64,000 bases of DNA. Source: UBA5009 sp038043185 (GTDB taxonomy: Bacteria; Bdellovibrionota; Bdellovibrionia; Bdellovibrionales; Bdellovibrionaceae). Below, one piece after another: positions 53,548 to 63,354 of the stretch. The notes under the pieces were generated by a model. That model ran no database searches. It was not told the DNA's origin and worked only from the letters and a program-made list of their open reading frames with translations. Both the position numbers and the translations under genes were made by a program. The stretch lies in the NCBI GenBank assembly GCA_038043185.1, contig JBBTCO010000019.1, positions 14,015-78,014 of the forward strand, given 5' to 3'. The number at the start of each line of letters is the position of its first letter. Position 1 is the first letter of the stretch.

Positions 53548-54168
53548 ATGATTAAGCTGTTTTTAATGTTAGTAACAATTCCCCTGTTCAGCTTCGCCGC
53601 TGACTTTGAATACCTATGTCAACTGGAGCGCATTTTACCAATGACCAAAACCATTGGAGATATGAAATCGGTTAATATTTCAAAAGTAAAAATTAATTTT
53701 TCACAAAATGCCATTGGTGGTTATTTGCCAAAAGCTTATTTTATTGCTGATCAATCTCAAGAACAGTTTAACTCTGATGAAAAATTTCGACCTACGGAAC
53801 TGACTGATAAAGGCTTTATGGTCACTCAACGTAGAGAAAAAGCAATGGCAGCTTGCGTGAAGGAAGCAAATTTGGCTCTTCTTAAGTTTCTGGAAGGCAA
53901 ATCTGGAGGCGGATTGCCGGCGGGACACAAGGGTGTACCGAAAACAAGTCAGGAACAAAGAAATCGTGAGCCTGCGCAAGCAGCGGTCAATGCTATTGAA
54001 AAAATTAACGAGAGCGGCATTAACAATTCCTCGTCGGTTCCAGGAAGAACTTTTGGAAGTCTTGAAGATCGTGAAGGAAAAAAATGTGTTGGATTTAGTT
54101 GTGCTACCAATCCTCGCTCGCAATCCTTCGTACGAAACGGAACGGTAAAAATAAAGCAGGCCAATTAA
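53548..54168 (+). CDS. Exported protein of unknown function
   Basis: 206 residues. Signal peptide to about residue 18 (SFAADFE). Mature part has a helical N-half and a flexible, Gly- and Asn-rich C-half with Cys in KKCVGFSCATNP. No family recognised. It is convergent with the alpha/beta-hydrolase-like gene, with a candidate terminator in the 25-nt gap. Confidence 0.58.
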   Translation: MIKLFLMLVTIPLFSFAADFEYLCQLERILPMTKTIGDMKSVNISKVKINFSQNAIGGYLPKAYFIADQSQEQFNSDEKFRPTELTDKGFMVTQRREKAMAACVKEANLALLKFLEGKSGGGLPAGHKGVPKTSQEQRNREPAQAAVNAIEKINESGINNSSSVPGRTFGSLEDREGKKCVGFSCATNPRSQSFVRNGTVKIKQAN

Positions 54169-54190
54169 GGGCCTATCCTCATTTGGCCTG
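54157..54190 (-). terminator. Possible terminator between convergent genes
   Basis: CAGGCCAA (54157-54164) and TTGGCCTG (54183-54190) form an 8-bp stem. On the minus strand the stem is followed by CTTTATTTTT, so it most likely ends the minus-strand transcript. Confidence 0.45.
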
Positions 54191-54193
54191 GCC

Positions 54194-54925
54194 CTAAGAC
54201 GGCCGAGCAACTTCATTTAAAAATTTTATTAAGCCAGTCGAATAATCCTCGGGGTATTCCTTAAGCCCGCGCAAATGCTCTGCCCTTGGCAAACTTAATT
54301 TTCGCCAATCTAAATGGGAATGGGGCTCAAATACGGCATCGATATGTCCCGGAGGCATAAGTTTGTCTTTCCAACCACGTATAGAAAGAATTTTAAAATC
54401 CTGTGGAAATTTTCGAAGATCTTCGGAAAGAGTATTTTGCAATGACGGATTCCAGATCACCGAAAACACCGGCCATTGAATTAATCTTTGCCAGAGAGGC
54501 AGCCGACGTTCATGTTCAAGCAAGTTGTAGATGGACTTTAGAAACTCACCAGAGGGGCCACTGTCGCAAACTAAAGCTCGAATATCACTGGCACCGCGAC
54601 GGGCGATGGCTTCAATAGCAGCGCTACTAGGGCCAGAAAATGCAAACACGATTTTATCACCATCAAGTAAATTCAATAAATTTTCAATTTGATCGGCAAT
54701 CCGATGTTGAAGACCGAAGCTAAGTTCAGTCGTGATGGGCAAATCAAAAATAGAAAAATGATCATGAGCTTGGAAGGCAAAGGCATCGAAACCCAGTTCA
54801 TTAACAAGTGCAATGTGGGGATGAATTTTCTTTTTGCTGCCTTCAAAAAAATGAACAAAAAAAATTAATTCCCGATATTTTTTATTTTTAGCAGGAAAAA
54901 TTTCACCCTTATCTGGAAACTTCAT
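54194..54925 (-). CDS. Alpha/beta-hydrolase-like protein
   Basis: 243 residues. Alpha/beta-hydrolase layout: nucleophile elbow in FSGPSSAA, an Asp in GWKDKLMPP and a late His in RAEHLRGL. The oxyanion region HFFEGS replaces the common HGxG. It is 40 nt downstream of aceE on the same strand. No substrate can be predicted. Confidence 0.6.
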   Translation of the reverse strand: MKFPDKGEIFPAKNKKYRELIFFVHFFEGSKKKIHPHIALVNELGFDAFAFQAHDHFSIFDLPITTELSFGLQHRIADQIENLLNLLDGDKIVFAFSGPSSAAIEAIARRGASDIRALVCDSGPSGEFLKSIYNLLEHERRLPLWQRLIQWPVFSVIWNPSLQNTLSEDLRKFPQDFKILSIRGWKDKLMPPGHIDAVFEPHSHLDWRKLSLPRAEHLRGLKEYPEDYSTGLIKFLNEVARPS

Positions 54926-54965
54926 TTATTTTAGCCTCTAAATTAAAACTGCAAGGTCGCAGTTC

Positions 54966-57764
54966 TTAATGTTTGTTTTGTGAGTTTGCTGTGGGCCACA
55001 GTTCAGACCAATGTGGCGTTGCCTGCTCGGCCGAAGCCACTTCGCCTAAGGCCTTCTCTTTTACGATCACTTGCTCAAGGGCGGTCTCGGACAGGACCTT
55101 GCCGCAAGCATCGATAATAGCGTCGGAATCAATTCCATGCATATGGTAAATTTCAGAGGGTCGACCACACTTAGAGTGCTTACGTACGGCGCAGGATTCA
55201 TGTCGCACTCCAACTATTGAACCTAAATTATCAAGTAATCCGGCTTCACCATCATGAACACTCACAATCGGTACTCGACGGCCAGCGATCGTAATCAAAT
55301 CGCCCGAGGTGACTTCTTCGGTTCGTCTTACATACAAGTTGCTATTCACTTGCAGTTCATTTTTTAAATAGTCGTAATCATTTTCGTGAGCCAAAATTCC
55401 ACATAGCAAGTCTGAAGAAGTGACCACGATCACATTCGCATAAATCCCGCGACTCAAAAGGGATTCAGAGGCTTTAATAGCTTCACTAGTAGGTGATCCC
55501 ATGGAAAAAATATTCACCACATTGTCACCAGGTTCGTATCCTGCGTAGTTACGGAAATCGATTAAATAATAGGCGCCCTTTAAAACTTCCACTCGTAAGT
55601 TTGCAAGGATTTCTGTTTCGTTCAGTGATGAAACTTCTTCTTCATTCGTGCCGCCGGCGACACTGTGTTCTGAGCGTGCTAATTTTATATTTGTATCTGT
55701 TTTGAAGCGGGATTGTTTTTTCAAATAAGGCATTAAATCTTTTTGTTCAATACCACGAGTGACTCCACGAATAAGCACGCCAGTTCGTCCCGAGTTATCG
55801 TTCATGACATGACGTTTGATCGAGTCACATAAAATCCAGTCCAATTCTTGACAATAAAAAGGCTCCCACGTGATTTGATTCGGAATCTGAAAATCTGATT
55901 TCCAACCATGCTGTGCTCCTTCGGGTGACAAAGTTACGCCCGATGGAGTTCCCACACAAATGAAACTAGATTTCCAATAAAGATTATAAAAGTATTGATC
56001 CAAGGCGCGTTTAATAAAAAAATCATAGATCGTCATCAATGGAATTACCGGTATGCCCAAAGTGTCACGAAGTCTTCCAAATGCACCCACACAGCTCATC
56101 ACATTGCCTTCGGCAATTTCGAAACGTAAGAAACGATCCGTAACTTCTTCGCCGGGAACAAGATCCGGAGTTTTATTATCTTTAACACCATATTCGACTT
56201 CAAGGTCTGTAACGACAGGAGCACCAAAAATTTTTCCATCCATTGCGGGATTTAAATTTGTACTTGTTCCAACATCGGGAGCCATTGAAATAAATAATTC
56301 CCCTGGAAGTTTCCAAGGTTTTTCAGAATCTGGTAGTGGTTTTTGTCCAGCGGCTAGTTTTTTATCATCTAGAGCAGTGTTGGAAATTCGAGTGAGCTTG
56401 GCTGTCAATTGTCCCAACATCCATTGAGTGTGGGGATAGCTGGTGAGTTTTGTATTGATATCCAGGGAATTTGGAATTTCACCAAATTTTGTCAGCTGAT
56501 CAAGAAAGTATTTTTGATTTTTTTCTTTCAAAGCCGCTTGCTCCAAAATTTCGCTGTAAAGTTTTTCACCGCGTTCACGTAAATATTTTCCTTCAGCACT
56601 GTTCGTAGGAAATCTTTCAAAAAGTTTGTCGCCCTTAATTCCTTGTTTGGTTTTCAATTCATTAAGTTCTTCTTCGCTTGGCAATGCCGAGTGATTTCCT
56701 GGCTGGGCTGCACACTTAAGTCCCCAACCTTTTAAGGTATGAACGATGATGATGGTGGGTTTGCGTGTAGATTTTTTTGAAATCTCCATGGCTTCGGCAA
56801 TTGCTATAATATCATGTCCACCGAAATCACGAATTGCCTCTGAAAGCTCTTGGTCAGAAATACTTTCAAGAAATTTTTTCATATTAGGATGTTCTTTGAT
56901 AATTCCTTTTTTAAGAGTTTTCATGTCTTGCACTAAAAGGAGAGCCTGCAGTTCATAATCTGCTAAATCTTTTTCAAGAAATTTTTGAAAAACTTCTCCG
57001 CCAGTTTTTTTAAATAAAGTTTGTCGTTTGTGTCCATGACGAACTTGTATGACTTCCCAGCCGTTGGCACTCATGGTGCGCTCGATACGATCGGCATCAG
57101 TCCCATTCATGATTTCTTTGTTGGTGATTCTTTGCCCATCTAAAGACTGACGATTGTAATCAACCATCCAAGTCAGATTGCCAATTTCACGTTCCGCGAA
57201 ATCTGGAACTGCTTCGTACATAGAGCCTTCGCGAAATTCGGAATCCCCAGTCAATGCCCAGAAATGCGCCTGAGGAACTTCGTAACCGTGCTCTTGGGCA
57301 TAGCGATAAGCCAAGGCAAAGTAGCCCGCTTTAACCGGCGGAATTCCCACCGTTCCAGAAGGAAAGAAATTATGGTGATCGGAATCGTAAGTTGAATGAT
57401 AGGATTGGAAAACGGGCTCACCATTTTGTGAGTATTTTCTTAATCCCATCATGGCTTGATCGCAAAGCTCGGGACTCAATCGTTTGAGTTCCTGATTTAA
57501 AAACAAATCCAAAAGATAATTGTAAGAGTGATCCGTTGGTGAAGCATGAGGCTTATTCGCGATATGATCGAATCCAGATTTAACTACGAGATGCAAAGCT
57601 CCCATAATATGAAGGGCACTCGCTGAAGCCGAAGCATGCCCGCCAACTTTAGGGTCGCCTTTGTCTTTATCGCGATGGTTGGCTTGAAAAATCATTTGAG
57701 TGGCCAAGTAATGGGCCCGACGAGCTATGGATTCAAGAATATTGCGATCGAGATTTTTGTCCAC
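54966..57764 (-). CDS. aceE: Pyruvate dehydrogenase E1, homodimeric (AceE-type)
   Basis: 932 residues. TPP-binding region GDSEFREGSMYEA followed by VDYNRQSLDG corresponds to the GDGE...N motif of E. coli AceE. Also VGGHASASASALHIMGAL at the N-terminus and DSDHHNFFPSGTVGIPPVKAGYFALAYRY-type region. Decarboxylates pyruvate. No E2/E3 gene is adjacent, so partners must lie elsewhere, or it acts on another 2-oxo acid. 47 nt downstream of the TonB-like gene. Confidence 0.88.
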   Translation of the reverse strand: MDKNLDRNILESIARRAHYLATQMIFQANHRDKDKGDPKVGGHASASASALHIMGALHLVVKSGFDHIANKPHASPTDHSYNYLLDLFLNQELKRLSPELCDQAMMGLRKYSQNGEPVFQSYHSTYDSDHHNFFPSGTVGIPPVKAGYFALAYRYAQEHGYEVPQAHFWALTGDSEFREGSMYEAVPDFAEREIGNLTWMVDYNRQSLDGQRITNKEIMNGTDADRIERTMSANGWEVIQVRHGHKRQTLFKKTGGEVFQKFLEKDLADYELQALLLVQDMKTLKKGIIKEHPNMKKFLESISDQELSEAIRDFGGHDIIAIAEAMEISKKSTRKPTIIIVHTLKGWGLKCAAQPGNHSALPSEEELNELKTKQGIKGDKLFERFPTNSAEGKYLRERGEKLYSEILEQAALKEKNQKYFLDQLTKFGEIPNSLDINTKLTSYPHTQWMLGQLTAKLTRISNTALDDKKLAAGQKPLPDSEKPWKLPGELFISMAPDVGTSTNLNPAMDGKIFGAPVVTDLEVEYGVKDNKTPDLVPGEEVTDRFLRFEIAEGNVMSCVGAFGRLRDTLGIPVIPLMTIYDFFIKRALDQYFYNLYWKSSFICVGTPSGVTLSPEGAQHGWKSDFQIPNQITWEPFYCQELDWILCDSIKRHVMNDNSGRTGVLIRGVTRGIEQKDLMPYLKKQSRFKTDTNIKLARSEHSVAGGTNEEEVSSLNETEILANLRVEVLKGAYYLIDFRNYAGYEPGDNVVNIFSMGSPTSEAIKASESLLSRGIYANVIVVTSSDLLCGILAHENDYDYLKNELQVNSNLYVRRTEEVTSGDLITIAGRRVPIVSVHDGEAGLLDNLGSIVGVRHESCAVRKHSKCGRPSEIYHMHGIDSDAIIDACGKVLSETALEQVIVKEKALGEVASAEQATPHWSELWPTANSQNKH

Positions 57765-57811
57765 GGTGGTCTCTCCTTAAATTAAACCGCTTTCTTGTAC
57801 ATGAAATGAGC

Positions 57812-58699
57812 TCAAGACTCTAGAATAAAATCCCAACGAATTTTCACTGTGCCATCGGGGTCAACAATGCCCTTGGGCGGGTTTGGAAAGGGTGCAGCCA
57901 TTCGGAAGGCTTCTATTGCAGCTTCATCAAGATCTTTGACTCCAGAATCACTTAAAATCTGCACCTTAACCAGTTGGCCAGTGGGACTCAAAAAAATGAG
58001 AAGTTTAGTGACCTTATCTTGGTCTGACGCGATTGATCGTCCCTGACGAAACATGGTGCTGAGTTTTTCTCTCACTTTAGGCTCCCAGTATTGGCTGAGC
58101 TGCCGTCGAATGCGATTAAAATAAGTGTAGTACTTAAACTCTTTGGTGTTTAATAGAGTCTCGAGCCCTGGATCGATATTTTTTAGATAATCTTGGGATT
58201 GGCTGACGTCCCCACCATTTGGTTTTGCCTGAGGTCGATCTTCCGGATTTTTACCGATATTTTGCATTTGTTTTTGTTTGAACCTTTCGTTCATTTCTGA
58301 AAGCGGATCAAAACTCTTTGTGGCGCCCGAGGGCATAGGATTCTGAGCTAAAGGATGGAGGGCTGCTTTATTTTTTACATTTTTAAATTCACCACGATTT
58401 TTACTGGCTGTTTCTTTTTTGACTGTTTGTGAATGCTGGCTCAAGAATTTGGTATTTTCCGGAGTTTCTTGATTTAAAAATTCTTTATCTTGATCGACCA
58501 CTTGCTGTGTGTCGATTTTGATCGCTTTTGATTTTTTATTGGTTACGGTTTGGGTGGGCGAGGTGATCAGTTCCACCTCTACGCGTTGATCCTTGTTTGT
58601 AAGTGGGTCAAGGCGGTCAATCAAGGCAAGAGTCCCGACCAAGATCAAGTGAAAACAAAGTGAAATTGCAATAAACTTTGTAAATCGTTTGGTCGTCAT
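57812..58699 (-). CDS. TonB/AgmX-like energy-transduction or secretion protein
   Basis: 295 residues: N-terminal membrane helix (about 10-27), a long flexible Lys/Gln/Pro-rich linker and a C-terminal TonB-like domain (about 195-295) with YWEPKVREK and VLKVQILSDSG-type beta layout (here LVKVQILSDSG) and DEAAIEAFRMAAPFPNPP. Similar to AgmX/PglI and TonB-family proteins that cross the periplasm. No ExbB/ExbD gene is next to it. Confidence 0.8.
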   Translation of the reverse strand: MTTKRFTKFIAISLCFHLILVGTLALIDRLDPLTNKDQRVEVELITSPTQTVTNKKSKAIKIDTQQVVDQDKEFLNQETPENTKFLSQHSQTVKKETASKNRGEFKNVKNKAALHPLAQNPMPSGATKSFDPLSEMNERFKQKQMQNIGKNPEDRPQAKPNGGDVSQSQDYLKNIDPGLETLLNTKEFKYYTYFNRIRRQLSQYWEPKVREKLSTMFRQGRSIASDQDKVTKLLIFLSPTGQLVKVQILSDSGVKDLDEAAIEAFRMAAPFPNPPKGIVDPDGTVKIRWDFILES

Positions 58700-58827
58700 G
58701 AATCCCTCGATAGTTCTATCGGAGACGCCGTAAAAAAGATGAATAGGTTAGGGAAAAAAAACAAATAGGACCGAGGTCTTGGTTCTACAATTTGACACCT
58801 AAACCTCTCGGGGTGAAAATAGTAAGG

Positions 58828-59556
58828 ATGAAATTCAATGTGTGGTCAGTCACAGACAAAGGCTTGCGTCGTGACTCAAATCAAGATTCTTTTTTAGTTA
58901 ATTCCGACTTGGGACTTTTTATCGTTGCTGATGGCATGGGTGGCCATTCCGGTGGCGAGGTTGCCAGTTCGATTGCGGTTAAAAGCTCTGAAGAAGTTGT
59001 TTTAGATCCAGAAGCCAACGAGCGATCCCCTCGGGAAGTTCTGAACAAAATTTATGAAGAATCTTCCCATCAAATTTTTGATCATGCGGCCAATGAAGGA
59101 CCTCAACTTGCGGGCATGGGCACCACGATGGTTTTAGCCTACATTCGAAAAAATTATATTTACGTGGCCAACGTAGGTGATTCGCGATGTTATCTTTTTA
59201 AAAAACCTTATCTTTGGCAAATCACCGAAGATCACTCCTTGCTTAATGAACAAATCCGCGCCGGTGTGCTGAACGAGGCCACCGCACAAAATTTAGTGGG
59301 ACGAAATGTGATCACACGCAGTGTTGGTTACGAGCGGGATGTGCAGCCTGATATTTTTGAAAGAGAAATCGTTTTAGGAGAAATGTATATCCTTTGTTCC
59401 GATGGTTTATCCAGCTTGGTTGAAGATGAAAAAATCAGTCAAATAACAAATAAGTGCACTCCAGACAATGTGGCAAAGGCCTGTGTGGAAGAGGCTTTGG
59501 CTAACGGTGGTGACGACAATGTGACCGTTGTTGTTGTTCATTTTACAGGCGGATAA
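58828..59556 (+). CDS. PP2C family protein phosphatase
   Basis: 242 residues from ATG 58828; GTG 58813 or TTG 58792 are possible earlier starts. Motifs RxxNQDS, VADGMGGHSGGE, NVGDSR, SDGLSSL and GDDN are the metal-binding residues of the PP2C/Stp family. It removes phosphate from Ser/Thr in proteins. No kinase gene is adjacent. Overlap or short gap with the LytM gene. Confidence 0.92.
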   Translation: MKFNVWSVTDKGLRRDSNQDSFLVNSDLGLFIVADGMGGHSGGEVASSIAVKSSEEVVLDPEANERSPREVLNKIYEESSHQIFDHAANEGPQLAGMGTTMVLAYIRKNYIYVANVGDSRCYLFKKPYLWQITEDHSLLNEQIRAGVLNEATAQNLVGRNVITRSVGYERDVQPDIFEREIVLGEMYILCSDGLSSLVEDEKISQITNKCTPDNVAKACVEEALANGGDDNVTVVVVHFTGG

Positions 59557-59557
59557 C

Positions 59558-60571
59558 TTGAGTATCACAGATAAAAAAAGAATGACATTTTTTGTAGTGA
59601 GTAATCAAACCGGGCAGACCCGAAAGTTGGTTATTTCCACCGCTCAATTGAAAGTCACCTTATTTGTGATCAGTATTTGTGTTTTGATTTTTGTAACGGG
59701 CTTCATTGATTATTTAGGATTATTATTGCAGTCCATGGAAAATAAAAAATTAAAAACTGAAAATGCTTCCTTGATAAAACAATTTCAAATTGTCGAAGGA
59801 AAAGTAAGCTCGTTAGAAAATAGTTTAGAGCGAGTCAAAAGTTTCACCACTAAATTAAAATTAATCACCAATATCGAGGCTGATGATCGCGTTCTTAAAT
59901 TGACCATGGGAAATAAACCGGCTCCTGGTCAAGCCGTCGAAGAGTATGAACCGATGGACCAGCGCCCTCCATCCGACGATATCGCGCAACAGGATCAAAC
60001 ATTTAATCCGAAACCAGTGGTCAACGAAGCTCGAACAGAAGTCGCAGTTGAAAAATCAGATCGGGACTACGCAACTTTAGTGGTTCGTATTGATAAGGCT
60101 GTTAAAGAAACTCAACTCAAAGAACAAAGCGTGATCGAGTTGTGGGAAAGTCTTTCCGAACGTCAAAGTTTGTTGAATGCGACACCGAATGTGAAACCAG
60201 CAAAAGGGTGGATCACATCTCGCTTTGGATACAGATATAATCCGTTCACGGGAAAAAACACAATGCATAGCGGTCTTGATATTGCGGCAGCACCTGGTTC
60301 GCCAGTCTACTCACCTGCGGATGGCATTGTGGTTTTTGCTTCTTATGACGAGGGTTATGGAAAATTGGTGAGCATCGATCATGGTTACGGAGTCTCGACA
60401 AGATTTGGACATAATTCGCAAATTTACGTGCACGTCGGTCAAAAAATATCGAAGTGGGATGTCATCGCCGCTGTGGGAAACACCGGTCGATCCACCGGTC
60501 CGCATTTGCATTATGAAGTACGAATTAATGGGACCCCCGTGGATCCCATTAATTTTATTTTGGATGAGTAA
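59558..60571 (+). CDS. LytM/M23 peptidase, membrane anchored
   Basis: About 337 residues from TTG 59558, chosen because AGGCGG lies about 6 nt upstream. Membrane helix near 28-48, a coiled coil (about 55-100), a spacer, and a C-terminal M23 domain: GWITSRFGYR, His and Asp in MHSGLDIAA, and the HLHYE pair near the end. Cleaves peptidoglycan peptide bridges in the periplasm. The start overlaps the PP2C stop. Confidence 0.9.
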   Translation: MSITDKKRMTFFVVSNQTGQTRKLVISTAQLKVTLFVISICVLIFVTGFIDYLGLLLQSMENKKLKTENASLIKQFQIVEGKVSSLENSLERVKSFTTKLKLITNIEADDRVLKLTMGNKPAPGQAVEEYEPMDQRPPSDDIAQQDQTFNPKPVVNEARTEVAVEKSDRDYATLVVRIDKAVKETQLKEQSVIELWESLSERQSLLNATPNVKPAKGWITSRFGYRYNPFTGKNTMHSGLDIAAAPGSPVYSPADGIVVFASYDEGYGKLVSIDHGYGVSTRFGHNSQIYVHVGQKISKWDVIAAVGNTGRSTGPHLHYEVRINGTPVDPINFILDE

Positions 60572-60602
60572 ATGCCGGTATTATTCGAGGCATCGCCTGC
60601 AA

Positions 60603-63161
60603 TTAATTATAAATTAGCGGAGAGCTTGCATCTGGACATTGCAGCTCTTTTGCTTTTTTCTCTAACAGATAAGCAAAACTATTCATGCTAAATGCTTTCG
60701 AGATGCGTTGACTGACCGCTAAAGCATTCCGTCTGATCTTAATTTCAGAAAGTTTTTTCGTTTCCACAAAAGTCTCAGATCCCCGGCAAATTTTAACAAT
60801 TTGTGGACTTGTTTCAGACATAATTCCATCAATCATATTGCACATAAATTCTGCGGAACTTAAATAGTCTTTCGAGGCGTTGTACTTGAGCAAACTTGTA
60901 TTGATTTGTTGACAAGCAACTTCAAGCTCGCGAGAACCAATAGGCAAAGTTTTTAGACTCATCGAATTCAAGTTACTGGCAGCTTTGATATCGGCATCTG
61001 CTTTCAAATTTAAGTTTGAAAATAAAGTCTTTTTCGCACTGTCTGTAATTTGATAAGCACCTTTTAGTAAGACATCGACCATTTTCATGTACTCACCAAC
61101 AGTATTTTCATGCATTCGTATGTTATTATTAAGCCAAGCCTCAACTGGGGATTGGCTAATATTCCAGGATCTTTGGAAAAGAGATTGACGAAGAGTATCC
61201 AATCTTTGATTGAGCTCAGTGCGTGTTGTTTCGGCGTATCCTGTAGACATCGATTCAAGCACTTTTATAATCGGACTGATGGTGCGTCTTTCTGAACGCA
61301 ATTTTTCGTATTGCAGGGCCCAGTCGCGATATTCTTCGTTTGTCTCTAATTCTTTTAAAGCACTGGCGCGTCTATTATTAGCTAAATTTGCAGTATACTC
61401 CATCAAATTAGACATTCGGGTCAGCCAAAGTGTTGTTGCTTGAGAGCAAGCGATGATAGCGCGTGCATCTCTCTTTTCGATTTGCTCAGCATATGCAATT
61501 ATATCGCCGCGAGATTGTTTAAATTCTTGATAAAACATTTCAGCTTCATCGACCACTTGTTCATTCGTTACTGGCACACTTGGAGGAGCAGGATTAAACG
61601 GATCAGTGATCGCGCCAGGGTCAGTGGGATCAGCAGGATTAGGTACAGTGGTAGAATCTGGAATTGTCGGGATTGGCGTAGGGGGAATTACAGGAAAAGG
61701 ACTTCCAAAACCTCCGGGAAAACCCGATGAGTTGCTTTGTTGTAAGGCTTCAGTAACTCGATCTAAATTAGAGATTATGCTTAAAGGAAAAGCGGCTAAA
61801 TTGGTTGTCATTCCGAAACCGCCACCAAAAGAGCCTCCGAAACTTGAAAGTGAGCTGTTGTCTGGAATGGAGCCAACTTTTGCTAATAAAACTCCACGTC
61901 TACAAATCGCCTGGTGATCATCCTTTAACTTTATAATAGTCGCCGAATGATAGCGTAAGTTCATTCGATCTTGATCTAAACCAGTTTCAATTTCGGCAAG
62001 GATTTTTTCCGAATTGTAACGATATCTTAATAAAGGCAAAACGGTTTCAGTCGGCGATTGATATTTGGCTTGGTATTGCTTCACTTTGTAATTTAATTGC
62101 TTGGTTAAATCGATAACTTTATCTTTTGGTTGGTAATTCAAAAAGTTTACTTTTTGTTTCACTTTTAAATATTGACAAGTATTCTGTAACACCGCTTTGC
62201 GATGATCTGGGTTATTCATATCTAGACTGTTATTAAAAAAAGCATCTGAAAGCGAAGAAACAGCTTTTGTAACAACAGTGGTTCCAAAGATAGCACCTAG
62301 TGCAGTGGTGCTAATTGCTGGATTAAGAGACGCAGCGATCAAGGCAATCGGAGCTAAACTGCCAACAACGTCGTTGAATGCTAAAATCGATCGATTAAAT
62401 GAGGAAGTATAGCCACCACATTGTTTATTGCTCAGTGGATTGTTTGAAAGCTTAGTGGATATTTCGTTAATTCCAGAAATAGCACTGGCAATAGAATTTT
62501 CCATATCTTTTGTATTTATCGTGGAGATTTGATCTGGATTATCTTTAAAATGTTTAAGGTAATTAATGGACTCTTTAATCTTATCACTGCTCGATATAAC
62601 CTGATCAGAATCGCCTTTGGCAAAGCAATCTGTATTAACGCTAGCGATGGATTGTTTCATTGCATCCAGGGCTCGAAAGATTGATTCATAAGGATTATTT
62701 TCAAAGAAAGGGCATGCAAATTCTGCTGGAACAGGAGCTGTCGTCATCGTTTGCTGACCTTGCGGAAAGCCGGGACCAGGGAATCCTCCGCTGGGAGGAA
62801 AGCCGCCACCAGGAGGAAAGCCGCCACCACCTGGAAGAGGTGGAAAGGGATCCAGAATAGCGCCGGGTTTTATCGGGCTTGAATTAATAGGTGCTGGCAA
62901 GAAGGGGTCATTGGCGATCTTTCCGACAGTGTTGCTGGGTTTTGTCACCGCTAAAGGAAATAAATCGATATCAGGACCGGCCCATCTTAAATTTTTCTGA
63001 TAGTTTTTAACTACAGCTGGATTCTTTACTATAGGTATATCGAAATTCTTATTATTATCCTTTTTAGCAGGTGCCGCAAAAGCAAGGCTGGAAAATAACA
63101 TATAATAGAGGGAAAATCCGCTAATCATAAACTTTCGAACCGAGTGATTATATAACTTCAT
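60603..63161 (-). CDS. Large exported protein with Gly/Pro-rich segments, unknown function
   Basis: 852 residues. Signal peptide (about 1-29, ending AFAAPA). A Gly/Pro-rich block (about 105-138, repeated GGFPPGG units) and a second Pro-rich block (about 499-543) separate mostly helical regions; several Cys are spread through the chain. No family is recognised. Size, export and low-complexity linkers suggest a surface or periplasmic structural role, which is inference. Confidence 0.7.
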   Translation of the reverse strand: MKLYNHSVRKFMISGFSLYYMLFSSLAFAAPAKKDNNKNFDIPIVKNPAVVKNYQKNLRWAGPDIDLFPLAVTKPSNTVGKIANDPFLPAPINSSPIKPGAILDPFPPLPGGGGFPPGGGFPPSGGFPGPGFPQGQQTMTTAPVPAEFACPFFENNPYESIFRALDAMKQSIASVNTDCFAKGDSDQVISSSDKIKESINYLKHFKDNPDQISTINTKDMENSIASAISGINEISTKLSNNPLSNKQCGGYTSSFNRSILAFNDVVGSLAPIALIAASLNPAISTTALGAIFGTTVVTKAVSSLSDAFFNNSLDMNNPDHRKAVLQNTCQYLKVKQKVNFLNYQPKDKVIDLTKQLNYKVKQYQAKYQSPTETVLPLLRYRYNSEKILAEIETGLDQDRMNLRYHSATIIKLKDDHQAICRRGVLLAKVGSIPDNSSLSSFGGSFGGGFGMTTNLAAFPLSIISNLDRVTEALQQSNSSGFPGGFGSPFPVIPPTPIPTIPDSTTVPNPADPTDPGAITDPFNPAPPSVPVTNEQVVDEAEMFYQEFKQSRGDIIAYAEQIEKRDARAIIACSQATTLWLTRMSNLMEYTANLANNRRASALKELETNEEYRDWALQYEKLRSERRTISPIIKVLESMSTGYAETTRTELNQRLDTLRQSLFQRSWNISQSPVEAWLNNNIRMHENTVGEYMKMVDVLLKGAYQITDSAKKTLFSNLNLKADADIKAASNLNSMSLKTLPIGSRELEVACQQINTSLLKYNASKDYLSSAEFMCNMIDGIMSETSPQIVKICRGSETFVETKKLSEIKIRRNALAVSQRISKAFSMNSFAYLLEKKAKELQCPDASSPLIYN

Positions 63162-63354
63162 ATGTTTATCCTTCTTCCTTATTCAAAACTGTGTGCAAAT
63201 CTTTAATAATAAGGAATTGATTGCAAAAGCCAGTCCGGCATTTTTACACGAAGGGCTTCGAGCTTAAAACCAATAAAACTTGTTAAAATCAGACAAGTGT
63301 ATAGTTTCTAGACGATTATGATGTCTATCCGTTTTTTCTCTTGAAGCTCTTAAC

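Noticed and set aside
56053..56427. Plus-strand open frames inside aceE
   Set aside because: Antisense shadows of a conserved gene; no RBS and no plausible domains.
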